A DNA stretch of 42,696 nt. It comes from Thioalkalivibrio sulfidiphilus. Its GTDB lineage: Bacteria; Pseudomonadota; Gammaproteobacteria; Ectothiorhodospirales; Ectothiorhodospiraceae. The stretch lies in assembly GCF_000377945.1 (NCBI RefSeq), contig NZ_KB898946.1, positions 1 to 42,696 of the forward strand, in the 5' to 3' direction. The translations under genes and the position numbers were made by a program. Positions within the stretch are counted from its first letter, which is position 1. Each line of letters begins with the position of its first letter. The notes under the pieces were generated by a model. It made no database searches. It worked only from the letters and a program-made list of their open reading frames with translations, and was not told the origin of the DNA. Below, piece after piece: positions 1-7,311 of this stretch.

Positions 1-284
1 CAGGCCACGGACGGCCTGTCAGCCGACCTCCCCGGAACGCCCCCGCGCGCAGGGCACCCCGCAGGGGCGAGAAAGTCGGGTGTCTTTTCTTTGGTTACTT
101 TCTTTGGACAAGCAAAGAAAGTAACCCGAGCCCCGTGCAACGGGGATCGGAAGCCTTTGACTTTGACAGTGCTTCACTGACACCCCCCTAACTTCACATT
201 CCCCCTCCACCAAGCTACCATCCACCCCCATCCATCCCCAAGGATGGAGACACCCGCCGGTCCCCGACTGGCACACATAACCCA
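1..284. other. Non-coding left edge with a perfect hairpin repeat
   Basis: No convincing gene is seen here. The stretch holds a perfect 14-bp stem: GGTTACTTTCTTTG at 93-106 and its complement at 113-126, with a 6-nt loop. Similar TTACTTTCTTT hairpins are dispersed in many proteobacterial genomes. The remainder is G+C-rich spacer that leads into the cobalamin riboswitch. Confidence 0.5.
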
Positions 285-500
285 TCAGGTGTTCCGCCCC
301 GACGCACTCGGGCGTGGAATTAAACGGGAAGCAGGTGAGAAACCTGCGCTGCCCCCGCAACGGTAAGGGAAGGGTCGCCGGCCAGCCATGGCCTGCGGCG
401 CCGCGAGACACACACGCCACTGCGCATCCGCGTGGGAAGGCGTCTCGCGGGATCGATCCGATCGATACTCCCCGAGCCCGGAGACCGGCCTGACGGGTTG
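285..500 (+). promoter_or_regulatory. Cobalamin (B12) riboswitch upstream of btuB
   Basis: The leader carries the conserved adenosylcobalamin aptamer core. At 326-367 there is a GGGAA segment, then a GGTGAGAAACCTGC hairpin, then a CCCCCGCAACGGTAA segment. About 110 nt downstream, at 475-492, is a B12-box-like AGCCCGGAGACCGGCCTG. Order and spacing match the family. In known examples ligand binding represses expression of the downstream transporter, usually by hiding the ribosome site. The 117 nt between the B12 box and the btuB start is G+C-rich and could hold the expression platform, but I did not fold it. Exact ends are approximate. Confidence 0.9.
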
Positions 501-609
501 CAACCGGACCGCGGTGGGCCGTCCGGCGGATAACGGCATCACGATTCCCGTGACGCCGCCCGCCTGTATCTGTCCACCCGGCCTATTTCAATGGCTGCGG
601 AGGGCAACC

Positions 610-2418
610 ATGCAAGGGCTTCATTTCAGATCCCGGATCACCGGGGCGTTTGTGCTTTCATCCTGCCTGTTCGTCGCACCGCTCGAGGCTGCCGACGAAC
701 TGGAACCCATCATCGTTACCACGCCGATGCGCATGGCGCAGACCGTGGATGACAGCCTGCACCCGGTATCGGTCATCACCCGGGAAGACATCGAACGACT
801 GCAACCGAACAGCGTGCCGGAACTGATCCGTGGCCTGCCCGGTGTGCAGGTGGGTGCGAGTGGCGGCTTCGGCAAGCAGACCGGGGTGTTCCTGCGTGGC
901 GCCAATGCCAACCAGATGATCGTGCTGGTGGATGGTGTGCGCGCGGGTTCCGCCACTGCCGGCGGCGCCGCCTGGGAATTCATCCCGGTGGATCAGATCG
1001 AGCGCATCGAGGTGGTGCGCGGTCCGAGGGCCAGCGCCTACGGGGCCGATGCGGTGGGCGGCGTGATCCAGATCTTCACCCGCAGCCCGGCGCGTGAGCC
1101 CATGCGCGAGCTTATGGTGGGCTACGGGCGTTACAACACCCGCCAGGCCAGCGCGTCCGTCTCGGCGGACAGCGGTGCCTGGCGCTACCACCTGGGCGCC
1201 AGTCACCTGGCCAGCGACGGCTACGATGTGCTGCGCGGCGGCGACCCTGACGATGACGGTTATCGCAACGATGCCGTCAATGCACGCCTGGGCTACCGGA
1301 TGGACAACGGCCTTGATCTTGAGTGGCGGCTGTTGCGCGCCCAGGGCCGCACGGAGTTCGACTCCTTGTGGACGTCCGGAACTCATGAGGAGGACTTCGT
1401 CCAGCAGGCGGTCTCGGTGCAGCTTTCCGGCCCGGCGGGCAGTGCGGGCGGCTGGCGCGTCATCGCGGGCGAGACCCGTGATGAGCGCGACACCCTGGAT
1501 GGTGATGGCCGTTACCGCTATGACACCCGCCGCCGCAATCTCAGCGCGCAGACGGACTGGCTGTTGAACCGCACACAGCTGAGCCTGGGGGCGGATTATC
1601 TGCATGACCAGGTCTCCGGCAGCACGGACTTTGCCCGGGACAGTCGCGACAGTCGCGCCGTGTTCGCGCAGCTGCACTCGGAGTGGTCCCGCCATCAGTT
1701 CGGCGCGGGTTTGCGCAACGACTGGCACAGCGATTTCGGCACCCATGGCACCGGCGACCTGGCCTGGGCCTACAGGCTCGACGAGGCCTGGCGGATCCGG
1801 GGCAGCGCAGGCACCGCCTTCAGGGCGCCGACCTTCAACGACCTGTATTTCCCCTGGGGATTCGGCAACCCGGACCTGGAGCCGGAACGCGCCCGCAATC
1901 TGGAGGCGGGCCTGGAATACAGCCGGGCAGGCCACCGGCTGGGTCTGAATGTCTTCGAGAATCGGGTTCGTGATCTGATCATCTATGACACGGAGACGTT
2001 CACCATGCAGAACGTCAACCGGGCCCACATCACCGGCGCGGAGGCCAGCTGGCAGTGGGCCGGGCAGGACTGGCAGCTCGCGGCCAGCTACACCTGGCTG
2101 CATGCCCGGGACGAGGAGACCGGCAATCAGTTGCCCCGTCGCGCACGTCACAGTGCCCGCCTGGACGCGGACCGATCCCTCGGCGCACTGCGCTACGGTT
2201 TCAGCCTGATCGGGCAGGGACGACGCTATGACGATCCGTCCAATACCCTCGAACTGCCCAGCTATGTCACCATGGACCTGCGCGGAGGGTATCGGCTGGA
2301 TCGCCATTGGGATGTCTCCGCTGCCTGGAGCAATGTGTTCGACCGGTACTACGAAACCGTGGCCGGTTACCGTCAGCCGGGGCAGGCATTGAACGTATCC
2401 CTGCGCGGCAGGTTCTGA
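610..2418 (+). CDS. btuB: TonB-dependent vitamin B12 outer-membrane receptor BtuB
   Basis: This 602-residue protein is an outer-membrane TonB-dependent transporter that imports cobalamins into the periplasm. A signal peptide covers about residues 1-27 and is followed by a TonB-box-like EPIIVTT near residue 32. The plug domain (about 45-155) contains the typical stretches IRGLPGVQV, VFLRGANANQM and ERIEVVRGPRASAYGADA. The rest is beta-barrel and ends in an aromatic residue (LRGRF), as needed for barrel assembly. I chose the ATG at 610 because an in-frame ATG at 388 lies inside the riboswitch. B12 specificity rests on the upstream cobalamin riboswitch and the adenosyltransferase 25 nt downstream. 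Confidence 0.92.
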   Translation: MQGLHFRSRITGAFVLSSCLFVAPLEAADELEPIIVTTPMRMAQTVDDSLHPVSVITREDIERLQPNSVPELIRGLPGVQVGASGGFGKQTGVFLRGANANQMIVLVDGVRAGSATAGGAAWEFIPVDQIERIEVVRGPRASAYGADAVGGVIQIFTRSPAREPMRELMVGYGRYNTRQASASVSADSGAWRYHLGASHLASDGYDVLRGGDPDDDGYRNDAVNARLGYRMDNGLDLEWRLLRAQGRTEFDSLWTSGTHEEDFVQQAVSVQLSGPAGSAGGWRVIAGETRDERDTLDGDGRYRYDTRRRNLSAQTDWLLNRTQLSLGADYLHDQVSGSTDFARDSRDSRAVFAQLHSEWSRHQFGAGLRNDWHSDFGTHGTGDLAWAYRLDEAWRIRGSAGTAFRAPTFNDLYFPWGFGNPDLEPERARNLEAGLEYSRAGHRLGLNVFENRVRDLIIYDTETFTMQNVNRAHITGAEASWQWAGQDWQLAASYTWLHARDEETGNQLPRRARHSARLDADRSLGALRYGFSLIGQGRRYDDPSNTLELPSYVTMDLRGGYRLDRHWDVSAAWSNVFDRYYETVAGYRQPGQALNVSLRGRF

Positions 2419-2443
2419 TCCACCACACAGTGACGAGGTCGCC

Positions 2444-3007
2444 ATGGGCAACCGACTGACCCGCATCTATACCCGCACCGGCGACGATGGCAGTACCGGG
2501 CTGGCCACGGGGCTGCGCGTGCCCAAGGACTCGGCGCGCATCGAGGTGATGGGCGACGTGGACGAACTCAACAGCCTGCTCGGCGTCATGCTGGCCGAGC
2601 CGGTGCCGGTTCAGCTTTCGGAGCTGTTGCTGGAGGTCCAGCATGACCTGTTCGACCTGGGTGGCGAACTGGCCATGCCGGGGGAGTCCCTGATGCAGGC
2701 TGCCCGGGTGGCGTGGCTGGAGACGCGCCTGGATCAGATCAACGAGACCCTGCCCCCGCTCAAGGAATTCATCCTCCCGGGTGGCGGCCGGGCCGCCTCG
2801 CTCTGCCAGCTGGCCCGGGCCGTGTGCCGCCGCGCGGAACGTCACCTGGTGCACCTGTCGCGGGATGAGCCCGTCACCGAGGTGTCCCGGCAGTACTTGA
2901 ACCGGCTCTCCGACCTGCTGTTCGTCATGGCCCGGGTGCTGGCCCGGGAGGTGGGGGAGGGGGAGGTCTTCTGGAAAAGCAGAAGGATGAAGGACGCGGA
3001 GAAGTGA
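2444..3007 (+). CDS. PduO-type ATP:cob(I)alamin adenosyltransferase
   Basis: This 187-residue enzyme transfers the 5'-deoxyadenosyl group of ATP to cob(I)alamin, making coenzyme B12. The family N-terminus is clear: TRTGDDGSTGLATG at about residues 10-23, then GDVDELNSLLG. The C-terminal half holds the signature PGGGRAASLCQLARAVCRRAER and then YLNRLSDLLFVMAR. The ATG follows a GAGG ribosome site. The gene lies 25 nt after btuB, so both are probably under the same riboswitch and link uptake to activation. The last codons (GAG AAG TGA) coincide with the first unit of a 7-bp repeat array that continues past the stop. Confidence 0.93.
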   Translation: MGNRLTRIYTRTGDDGSTGLATGLRVPKDSARIEVMGDVDELNSLLGVMLAEPVPVQLSELLLEVQHDLFDLGGELAMPGESLMQAARVAWLETRLDQINETLPPLKEFILPGGGRAASLCQLARAVCRRAERHLVHLSRDEPVTEVSRQYLNRLSDLLFVMARVLAREVGEGEVFWKSRRMKDAEK

Positions 3008-3090
3008 GAAGGGCGAATTGGGAAGTAGGGGCTGTGGGCAGAGTCCTCTGCGTGCTTTGCGTCTCTGCGCCCTCCGCGTGTTCAGCGATG
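2999..3090. repeat. Heptamer array followed by an octamer array
   Basis: Degenerate 7-bp units GAAGTGA, GAAGGGC, GAATTGG and GAAGTAG run from 3001 to 3028, and the first contains the pduO stop codon. From about 3045 to 3090 the sequence changes to 8-bp-periodic units, best read on the minus strand as ACGCGGAG, GCGCAGAG, ACGCAAAG, ACGCAGAG. No facing arm is evident here, unlike most other copies in the window. The block fills most of the gap before the ROK kinase gene. Confidence 0.75.
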
Positions 3091-3106
3091 CCGGGTTGAC
3101 GATCCC

Positions 3107-4027
3107 ATGTACCGCATCGGCGTCGACCTGGGGGGCACCAAGACCGAGATCATCGTGCTGGACGGGCAGGGGCGCGAACACCTGCGCCGCCGGGTGCCCA
3201 CGCCGCGGGACGACTATGAGACAACCCTCTCCACCATCGTCTCCATGGTGCGCGAGGCGGAGACCGATCTGGGGGCCACGGCGACCGTGGGCATCGGTAC
3301 GCCCGGCGCCGTCTCGGCGCGCACCGGGCGCATGAAGAACTGCAATTCCGTGTGGCTCAACGGGCAACCCCTGCGGGAGGACCTGGAGGCGCGCCTGGAG
3401 CGGCCGGTGCGCCTCGCCAACGATGCCAACTGCCTGGCCCTGTCCGAGGCCACCGACGGGGCGGGCGCGGGGGCCGGGACGGTGTTCGCCGTGATCCTGG
3501 GCACGGGCACCGGGGCGGGGATCGTGGTCAATGGCCGGGTGCTGACCGGTGCCAATGCCATCGCCGGGGAATGGGGCCACAACCCCTTGCCCTGGCCCCG
3601 GGACGAGGAGCGCCCGGGCCCGGGCTGCTACTGCGGGCGGCAGGGCTGCCTGGAGACCTGGCTGTCGGGGCCGGGCATCGCGGCGGATCATCTGCGCATG
3701 ACCGGCGAGGCACTGGACACCCGTGCCATCGCGGCGCGGGCCGCCGGGGGAGACCGGGATTGCCTGGCAACCCTGGCCCGACACCAGGATCGCCTGGCCC
3801 GGGGCCTGGCCCACGTGGTCAATATCCTCGATCCAGACGTGATCGTGCTGGCAGGCGGTGTCTCCGGGCTGCCCGGGCTGATCCCGGGGGTGATGGCCCG
3901 CTGGGGTGACTTTGTCTTTTCAGATCAGGTGGATACGCGTCTTGAGCTCGCGCGGCATGGGGATTCCAGCGGGGTGCGGGGCGCGGCCTGGCTGTGGGCT
4001 ATGGATTTCCGGGAGGGTGCAGGCTGA
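3107..4027 (+). CDS. ROK-family sugar kinase (fructokinase / N-acetylglucosamine kinase type)
   Basis: This 306-residue cytoplasmic kinase phosphorylates a hexose or amino sugar with ATP. The N-terminal phosphate loop DLGGTKT is at residues 7-13. The catalytic Asp lies in LANDANC (D106). A second glycine-rich loop, LGTGTGAG, is near 131-138. The ROK zinc site is formed by H158 (EWGH) and the cysteines of GCYCGRQGC (C174, C176, C181). Length and motif order fit the Mak/NagK branch, but the substrate cannot be fixed from sequence. No strong ribosome site precedes the ATG, and the upstream gap is repeat sequence. The context gives no sugar pathway. Confidence 0.85.
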   Translation: MYRIGVDLGGTKTEIIVLDGQGREHLRRRVPTPRDDYETTLSTIVSMVREAETDLGATATVGIGTPGAVSARTGRMKNCNSVWLNGQPLREDLEARLERPVRLANDANCLALSEATDGAGAGAGTVFAVILGTGTGAGIVVNGRVLTGANAIAGEWGHNPLPWPRDEERPGPGCYCGRQGCLETWLSGPGIAADHLRMTGEALDTRAIAARAAGGDRDCLATLARHQDRLARGLAHVVNILDPDVIVLAGGVSGLPGLIPGVMARWGDFVFSDQVDTRLELARHGDSSGVRGAAWLWAMDFREGAG

Positions 4028-4050
4028 CGCCTACCCCCCAATGGGATACT

Positions 4051-4081
4051 TTCAAAAAGTCAGACGCTTGACTATAGTCAA
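4051..4081 (+). promoter_or_regulatory. Candidate sigma70 promoter with overlapping palindromic operator
   Basis: A -35-like TTCAAA (4051-4056) and a -10-like TATAGT (4074-4079) are separated by 17 bp. The -10 sits inside a perfect 14-bp palindrome, TTGACTATAGTCAA (4068-4081). A palindrome over the -10, upstream of an operon encoding a TetR-family repressor, is the usual layout for autorepression. Binding by that TetR protein is inferred. Confidence 0.55.
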
Positions 4082-4099
4082 TGAATCCCTCGAAAGAGA

Positions 4100-4116
4100 G
4101 GGGGCTGAAAGCCCCC
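4100..4116 (+). promoter_or_regulatory. Leader hairpin upstream of dsrE2
   Basis: GGGGGCT and AGCCCCC form a 7-bp stem with a GAA loop in the untranslated leader, about 38 nt before the dsrE2 start. It is not followed by a T tract, so it is not a standard terminator. It might stabilise the mRNA or act in regulation, but nothing in the sequence decides this. Confidence 0.35.
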
Positions 4117-4153
4117 CGGATCAGGGGGCAATCCACCCTAGCAGGAGTGATTC

Positions 4154-4621
4154 ATGTCTGAGAAAAAGCTGGCCATTATCGCAACGAAGGGCTCTCTGGA
4201 TTGGGGCTATCCTCCCTTCATTCTGGCCTCCACCGCTGCTGCCCTGGGTTACCAGGTGCAGATCTTCTTCACCTTCTATGGTCTGCAGCTGCTCAAGAAG
4301 AAGCTGGACCTGAAGGTCACCTCCCTGGGCAACCCGGGCATGCCGATGCCCATGCCCATGCCGGTCCTGCTGCAGGCCCTGCCGGGTATGCAGAGCATGA
4401 TGACCATGATGATGAAGAAGAAGATGGCCTCCAAGGGCGTTGCCAGCCTGGAAGATCTGCGTGAGCTGTGCAGCGAGGCGGAAGTGAAGATGATCGCCTG
4501 CCAGATGACCGTGGACCTGTTCGAGATGGATCCTTCCCAGTTCATCGACGGTGTTGAATACGCCGGCGCTGCCGCGTTCTTCGAGTTTGCCGGCGAATCC
4601 GATATCTGCCTGTTCATGTAA
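4154..4621 (+). CDS. DsrE2-like sulfur-carrier family protein
   Basis: This 155-residue protein belongs to the DsrE/DsrF superfamily and most resembles the DsrE2 branch, which works with rhodanese and TusA in sulfur transfer in sulfur oxidisers. It begins with a Rossmann-like strand (KLAIIATKGSLDWGYPPFIL). A Met/Pro-rich segment, NPGMPMPMPMPVLLQALPGM (60-79), is followed by a Met-rich basic stretch. C116, in IACQMTVDLF, is at the position of the cysteine conserved in DsrE2 proteins; C106 and C152 are also present. No rhodanese or tusA gene is adjacent, so a role in sulfur trafficking is inferred from family only. A good AGGAG ribosome site precedes the ATG, and the stop overlaps the next start (TAATG). 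Confidence 0.85.
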   Translation: MSEKKLAIIATKGSLDWGYPPFILASTAAALGYQVQIFFTFYGLQLLKKKLDLKVTSLGNPGMPMPMPMPVLLQALPGMQSMMTMMMKKKMASKGVASLEDLRELCSEAEVKMIACQMTVDLFEMDPSQFIDGVEYAGAAAFFEFAGESDICLFM

Positions 4622-5238
4622 TGGCAGAACAGGCGGACAAGCGTCAGCCTGTGGAGGCGGGCGGCCGCGGCGCGGAGAACCGGGAACGGATCGTCGCCGC
4701 GGCCGACCGCCTTTTTTATGAAAAAGGCTTCCAGGCCACCTCCTTCAGCGACATCGCCGATGCCGCCGGGGTCCCCAAGGGCAACTTCTACTACTACTTC
4801 AAGACCAAGGATGCCCTGCTCGAAGGGGTCATCGACTGGCGCCGCCAGTGTCTGAAGAAGCTCCTGAACAGCCTCAACGTCCAGCACGATGATCCCCGAG
4901 AACGTCTCATGACCCTGCTCACGGGGCTGTGCGCCGGCGAGGACGACATCGTGCGCTACGGCTGTCCCATGGGCACCCTCAGCGCGGAACTGTGCAAGAC
5001 CGGCCACGAGATGAAGGAGCAGGCCCAGTCGCTGCTGGAGACCATCCGCGAATGGATCGCCACCCAGCTGCAGGCCATGGGCCGGGATGATGCCCCGGAA
5101 TTCGCCCGCGAGATCCTGACCCGCAGCCAGGGCGTGACCCTGCTGGCCCACGCCTACGGCGATCACCACCTGCTGGTGGAAGAGATGGCCCGGGTGCGTC
5201 ACTGGGTGAGCGCGGTGCTCGACGGGCAACCCCATTGA
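4621..5238 (+). CDS. TetR/AcrR-family transcriptional regulator
   Basis: This 205-residue protein has a typical N-terminal TetR helix-turn-helix at about residues 20-68, with the landmarks AAADRLFYEKGFQATSF, DIADAAGVPKGNFYYYF and KTKDALL. The C-terminal ligand domain includes the common motif GCPMGTLSAEL. The start overlaps the dsrE2 stop by 1 nt, so the two are translationally coupled. It probably controls its own operon through the palindrome at 4068-4081. It carries several cysteines, including one in GLCAGEDD and one in YGCPMG. A sulfur or redox ligand is possible given the neighbour, but the sequence does not prove it. Confidence 0.9.
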   Translation: MAEQADKRQPVEAGGRGAENRERIVAAADRLFYEKGFQATSFSDIADAAGVPKGNFYYYFKTKDALLEGVIDWRRQCLKKLLNSLNVQHDDPRERLMTLLTGLCAGEDDIVRYGCPMGTLSAELCKTGHEMKEQAQSLLETIREWIATQLQAMGRDDAPEFAREILTRSQGVTLLAHAYGDHHLLVEEMARVRHWVSAVLDGQPH

Positions 5239-5696
5239 GCGAACCCCGTTCCAGGCACACTGATTCCCCCTACCTCGCCGCCTTCCAGGGCGGTTTTTCC
5301 GGCGTGCTGCGCTGGCATCAGCTGGATGCCCTGTGGGAACGTCTGCGTGCGCGGGCCGGCGAGGGCTGGTATGTCTACGCCGTGGGCGAGCCACCGCCCG
5401 AGTCACCGGCCGATGCCGAGTCCCTGCTGCGTTTCATCGGGGAAGTGGACGCCCTGCTGCGCAGGGAGCACGACGAGGACTACTGCGGCGTGGTCTACGC
5501 CGACGACTTGCAGCAGCCCCGGTTCGTGAAGATCTACGACCCCAATCACCTGGGCAGCAGTTGCGGCAGCAGTGGCCTGCGCGTGCTGCCCGGCTGGACC
5601 CTGTCCCTGATCCCGCCCGTGGACCTGCCCGAGGCCCTGCCCCAGACGGGGAGTCGCAGGCGCTGGTGGCAGAAGCTGTTTGGAAGTGGGAAGTGA
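5235..5696 (+). CDS. Hypothetical protein, third gene of the dsrE2-tetR operon
   Basis: I do not recognise this 153-residue soluble protein. It starts with TTG at 5235, which overlaps the tetR stop (TTGA), so the three genes form one translationally coupled operon. It is rich in aromatic and acidic residues (LRWHQLDALWERLRAR, GWYVYAVGEPPPE, RREHDEDYCGVVYADD). There is a small Cys/Gly/Ser stretch, SSCGSSGL, and a basic C-terminus (RRRWWQKLFGSGK) that could touch a membrane or nucleic acid. The last codons (Gly-Ser-Gly-Lys-stop) are made of 7-bp repeat units, so the original C-terminus may have been replaced. Confidence 0.75.
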   Translation: MSEPRSRHTDSPYLAAFQGGFSGVLRWHQLDALWERLRARAGEGWYVYAVGEPPPESPADAESLLRFIGEVDALLRREHDEDYCGVVYADDLQQPRFVKIYDPNHLGSSCGSSGLRVLPGWTLSLIPPVDLPEALPQTGSRRRWWQKLFGSGK

Positions 5697-5716
5697 GAAG
5701 TGGGAAGTGGGAATGT
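5682..5716. repeat. Heptamer array spanning a stop codon
   Basis: There are five 7-bp units: GGAAGTG (5682), GGAAGTG (5689), AGAAGTG (5696), GGAAGTG (5703) and GGAATGT (5710). The TGA stop of the upstream gene is at 5694-5696, inside the array. No inverted partner is seen nearby. Confidence 0.85.
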
Positions 5717-5789
5717 GGCCTCGTTACCCAGTGAGTCCTGACTCATCCGGTTTGAACGCTGATCTCCGCGATTGCCCGAGATGAATTGC

Positions 5790-5940
5790 CTTGCCGCAGA
5801 GACGCGGAGGCGCAGAGAAAAACACTCAATCGACAGGATTTACAGGATGATTGGAGAGGACCGTGACCTCTGCTTTAATCCTGTGAATCATGTAAATCCT
5901 GTCAACGGACTTCTCAGCGCCTCCGCGTCTCTGCGGCAAG
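5790..5940. repeat. Nested inverted octamer repeat (class with GACAGGATTTACA inner arm)
   Basis: Outer arms of 30 bp (5790-5819 and 5911-5940) are near-perfect complements and are built from 8-bp units (CCGCAGAG, ACGCGGAG, GCGCAGAG). Inside lies a second, A+T-richer inverted pair starting with GACAGGATTTACA at 5832 and ending with GTAAATCCTGTC at 5903. A closely related copy is at 13651-13815. The element fills the gap before the DUF1841 gene and would form a long stem in RNA or single-stranded DNA. Confidence 0.85.
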
Positions 5941-5990
5941 CGGTTTCATGGCCGGGTATACTGTCCCGCCCTCAGTACGCACGACACGCC

Positions 5991-6416
5991 ATGTTTGAAA
6001 ACGCCTCCCGTGAACAACTCCGCCGCATGTATGCCGAGGCTTGGCGCAAGCACCTGGCCGGTGAGGCCCTGGAGCCGCTGGAGAAGCAGATCGCCGAACT
6101 GTTGGTCGAGCATCCGGAGTATCAGGCCCTGATCGAGGATCCCGATGCCGTGCTCGCCGCCGAGTTCACCCCGGAGGGCGGACAGAGCAATCCCTTCCTG
6201 CACATGGGCATGCATCTCGCCATCCGCGAGCAGGCCGGCACCAATCGCCCCGCCGGCTTCACCGCCGCCTACCAGAACGCCGTGCGCAAGCTCGGCGCCC
6301 ACGAGGCAGAGCACGCCATCATGGAATGTCTCGGCACTGCACTCTGGGAGGCCCAGCGCTTCGGTCGCGCCCCTGACGAGCAATCCTATCTGGAATGTGT
6401 AAGGCGTCTGGCCTGA
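5991..6416 (+). CDS. DUF1841 family protein
   Basis: This 141-residue protein is of unknown function but matches the DUF1841 family of beta- and gammaproteobacteria. The recognisable core reads LRRMYAEAWRKH, LEPLEKQIAELLVEHPEYQALIEDP, then GGQSNPFLHMGMHLAIREQ. I start it at ATG 5991 (MFENASREQLRR), where family proteins begin. The longer frame upstream would translate the inverted octamer repeat. Conserved His and Glu residues (HMGMHLAIRE, HEAEHAIMECLG) look suited to metal binding, which is inference. It is followed after the stop by a 7-bp repeat arm and lies tail-to-tail with nth. Confidence 0.88.
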   Translation: MFENASREQLRRMYAEAWRKHLAGEALEPLEKQIAELLVEHPEYQALIEDPDAVLAAEFTPEGGQSNPFLHMGMHLAIREQAGTNRPAGFTAAYQNAVRKLGAHEAEHAIMECLGTALWEAQRFGRAPDEQSYLECVRRLA

Positions 6417-6430
6417 AGGGGCCAGACGCC

Positions 6431-6543
6431 AGAGACAAGAGGCAAGTTTCTAGAGACAAGAGAAGGTCTGAAGCTCGGGTTTCAGGTCTTCGGCTTGGGT
6501 CTGCCCTTTACTTGCCTCTTGGATCTTGTCTCTTGCTTCTCTG
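6431..6543. repeat. Inverted heptamer array pair overlapping the 3' end of nth
   Basis: The left arm at 6431-6465 has units AGAGACA, AGAGGCA, AGTTTCT, AGAGACA and AGAGAAG. The right arm at 6511-6543 is the reverse complement of similar units. The region between them also carries an imperfect facing pair, GTCTGAAGC and TCAGGTCTTCGG. The right arm lies inside the nth reading frame and codes part of its C-terminus. Confidence 0.8.
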
Positions 6544-7168
6544 TTTTTTCTTTGTACTCGCACAGATCCGCGATCAGGCACTCGTTGCACTTGGGATTGC
6601 GCGCCGTGCAGGTGTAGCGCCCGTGCAGGATCAGCCAGTGGTGGGCGTCCTTGAGGAACTCCGCCGGCACCACCTTGAGCAGCTTCTTCTCCACTGCCAG
6701 CGGGGTCTTGCCGGGCGCGATCCTGGTCCGGTTGGCCACCCGGAAGATGTGGGTGTCCACGGCCATAGTGGGTTCGCCGAAGGCGGTGTTGAGGACCACG
6801 TTGGCGGTCTTGCGGCCCACGCCGGGCAGGGCCTCCAGCGAGGCGCGATCCCGGGGCACCTCGCCGCCGTGTTGCTCGACCAGGATGGCGCAGGCCTTGA
6901 TGATGTTCTCGGCCTTGCTGTTGAACAGGCCGATGGTCTTGATGTAGTGCTTGAGCCCGTCCACGCCCAGATCCAGGATGGCCTGGGGCGTGTTGGCCAC
7001 GGGGAACAGCTTCTCGGTGGCCTTGTTGACCCCCTTGTCGGTGGCCTGGGCGGACAGGATCACTGCCACCAGCAGCTCGAAGGGCGTGCGGTAGTTCAGC
7101 TCGGTGGTGGGATGGGGATTCGCCGCCCGCAGGCGTTCAAAGATCTGGCGGCGTATTTCGTTGTTCAT
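6482..7168 (-). CDS. nth: Endonuclease III (DNA glycosylase/AP lyase)
   Basis: This 228-residue base-excision repair enzyme removes oxidised pyrimidines and nicks AP sites. The helix-hairpin-helix LPGVGRKTANVV contains catalytic K120, and D138 lies in AVDTHIFR; both keep E. coli numbering. The 4Fe-4S loop has C187, C194, C197 and C203 (C-x6-C-x2-C-x5-C). E. coli Nth ends near residue 211. Here about 17 extra, highly basic residues (ETRSKRQVKGRPKPKT) follow, encoded by the 7-bp repeat arm and its loop. In many gammaproteobacteria nth follows rnfE directly; here a further gene and repeats intervene. Confidence 0.96.
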   Translation of the reverse strand: MNNEIRRQIFERLRAANPHPTTELNYRTPFELLVAVILSAQATDKGVNKATEKLFPVANTPQAILDLGVDGLKHYIKTIGLFNSKAENIIKACAILVEQHGGEVPRDRASLEALPGVGRKTANVVLNTAFGEPTMAVDTHIFRVANRTRIAPGKTPLAVEKKLLKVVPAEFLKDAHHWLILHGRYTCTARNPKCNECLIADLCEYKEKTEKQETRSKRQVKGRPKPKT

Positions 7169-7194
7169 GGATCAGTGTCGTGGCAGTGCAAGGG

Positions 7195-7311
7195 CCCCCT
7201 CCCCAAGCCTCCCCCGCTATGCGGGGGAGGGGGGTTACCCCCTCTCCCTCAGGGAGAGGGTCGGCGTGAGGGTGGTGTTCCTTGCCACTTGTGACTTGCC
7301 ACTTGCCACTT
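7195..7311. repeat. CCCTCTCCCTC hairpin element plus heptamer array
   Basis: The core at 7195-7280 holds CCTCCCCCGC facing GCGGGGGAGG, then CCCTCTCCCTCAGGGAGAGGG, then GTGAGGGTGG. This is a dispersed repeat type common in proteobacteria. It is followed at 7284-7311 by 7-bp units, read on the minus strand as GTGGCAA, GTGGCAA, GTCACAA, GTGGCAA, which start at the TAA stop of the minus-strand gene ending at 7310. This is the simple form, without the 72-bp cassette found in the copies near 24.3 and 27.7 kb. Confidence 0.8.

Noticed and set aside
388-609. Upstream ATG extension of btuB
   Set aside because: It would translate the cobalamin aptamer and place the signal peptide inside the protein.
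658-2466. 602-codon minus-strand frame opposite btuB
   Set aside because: It is a high-G+C shadow of btuB. It has no domain sense, and the plus strand has clear BtuB motifs and a riboswitch.
3001-3028. Heptamer arrays as CRISPR or phage attachment sites
   Set aside because: Units are 7-8 bp with no spacers, no cas genes and no integrase nearby.
2267-3814. 515-codon minus-strand frame
   Set aside because: It crosses three well-supported plus-strand genes and shows no recognisable protein family.
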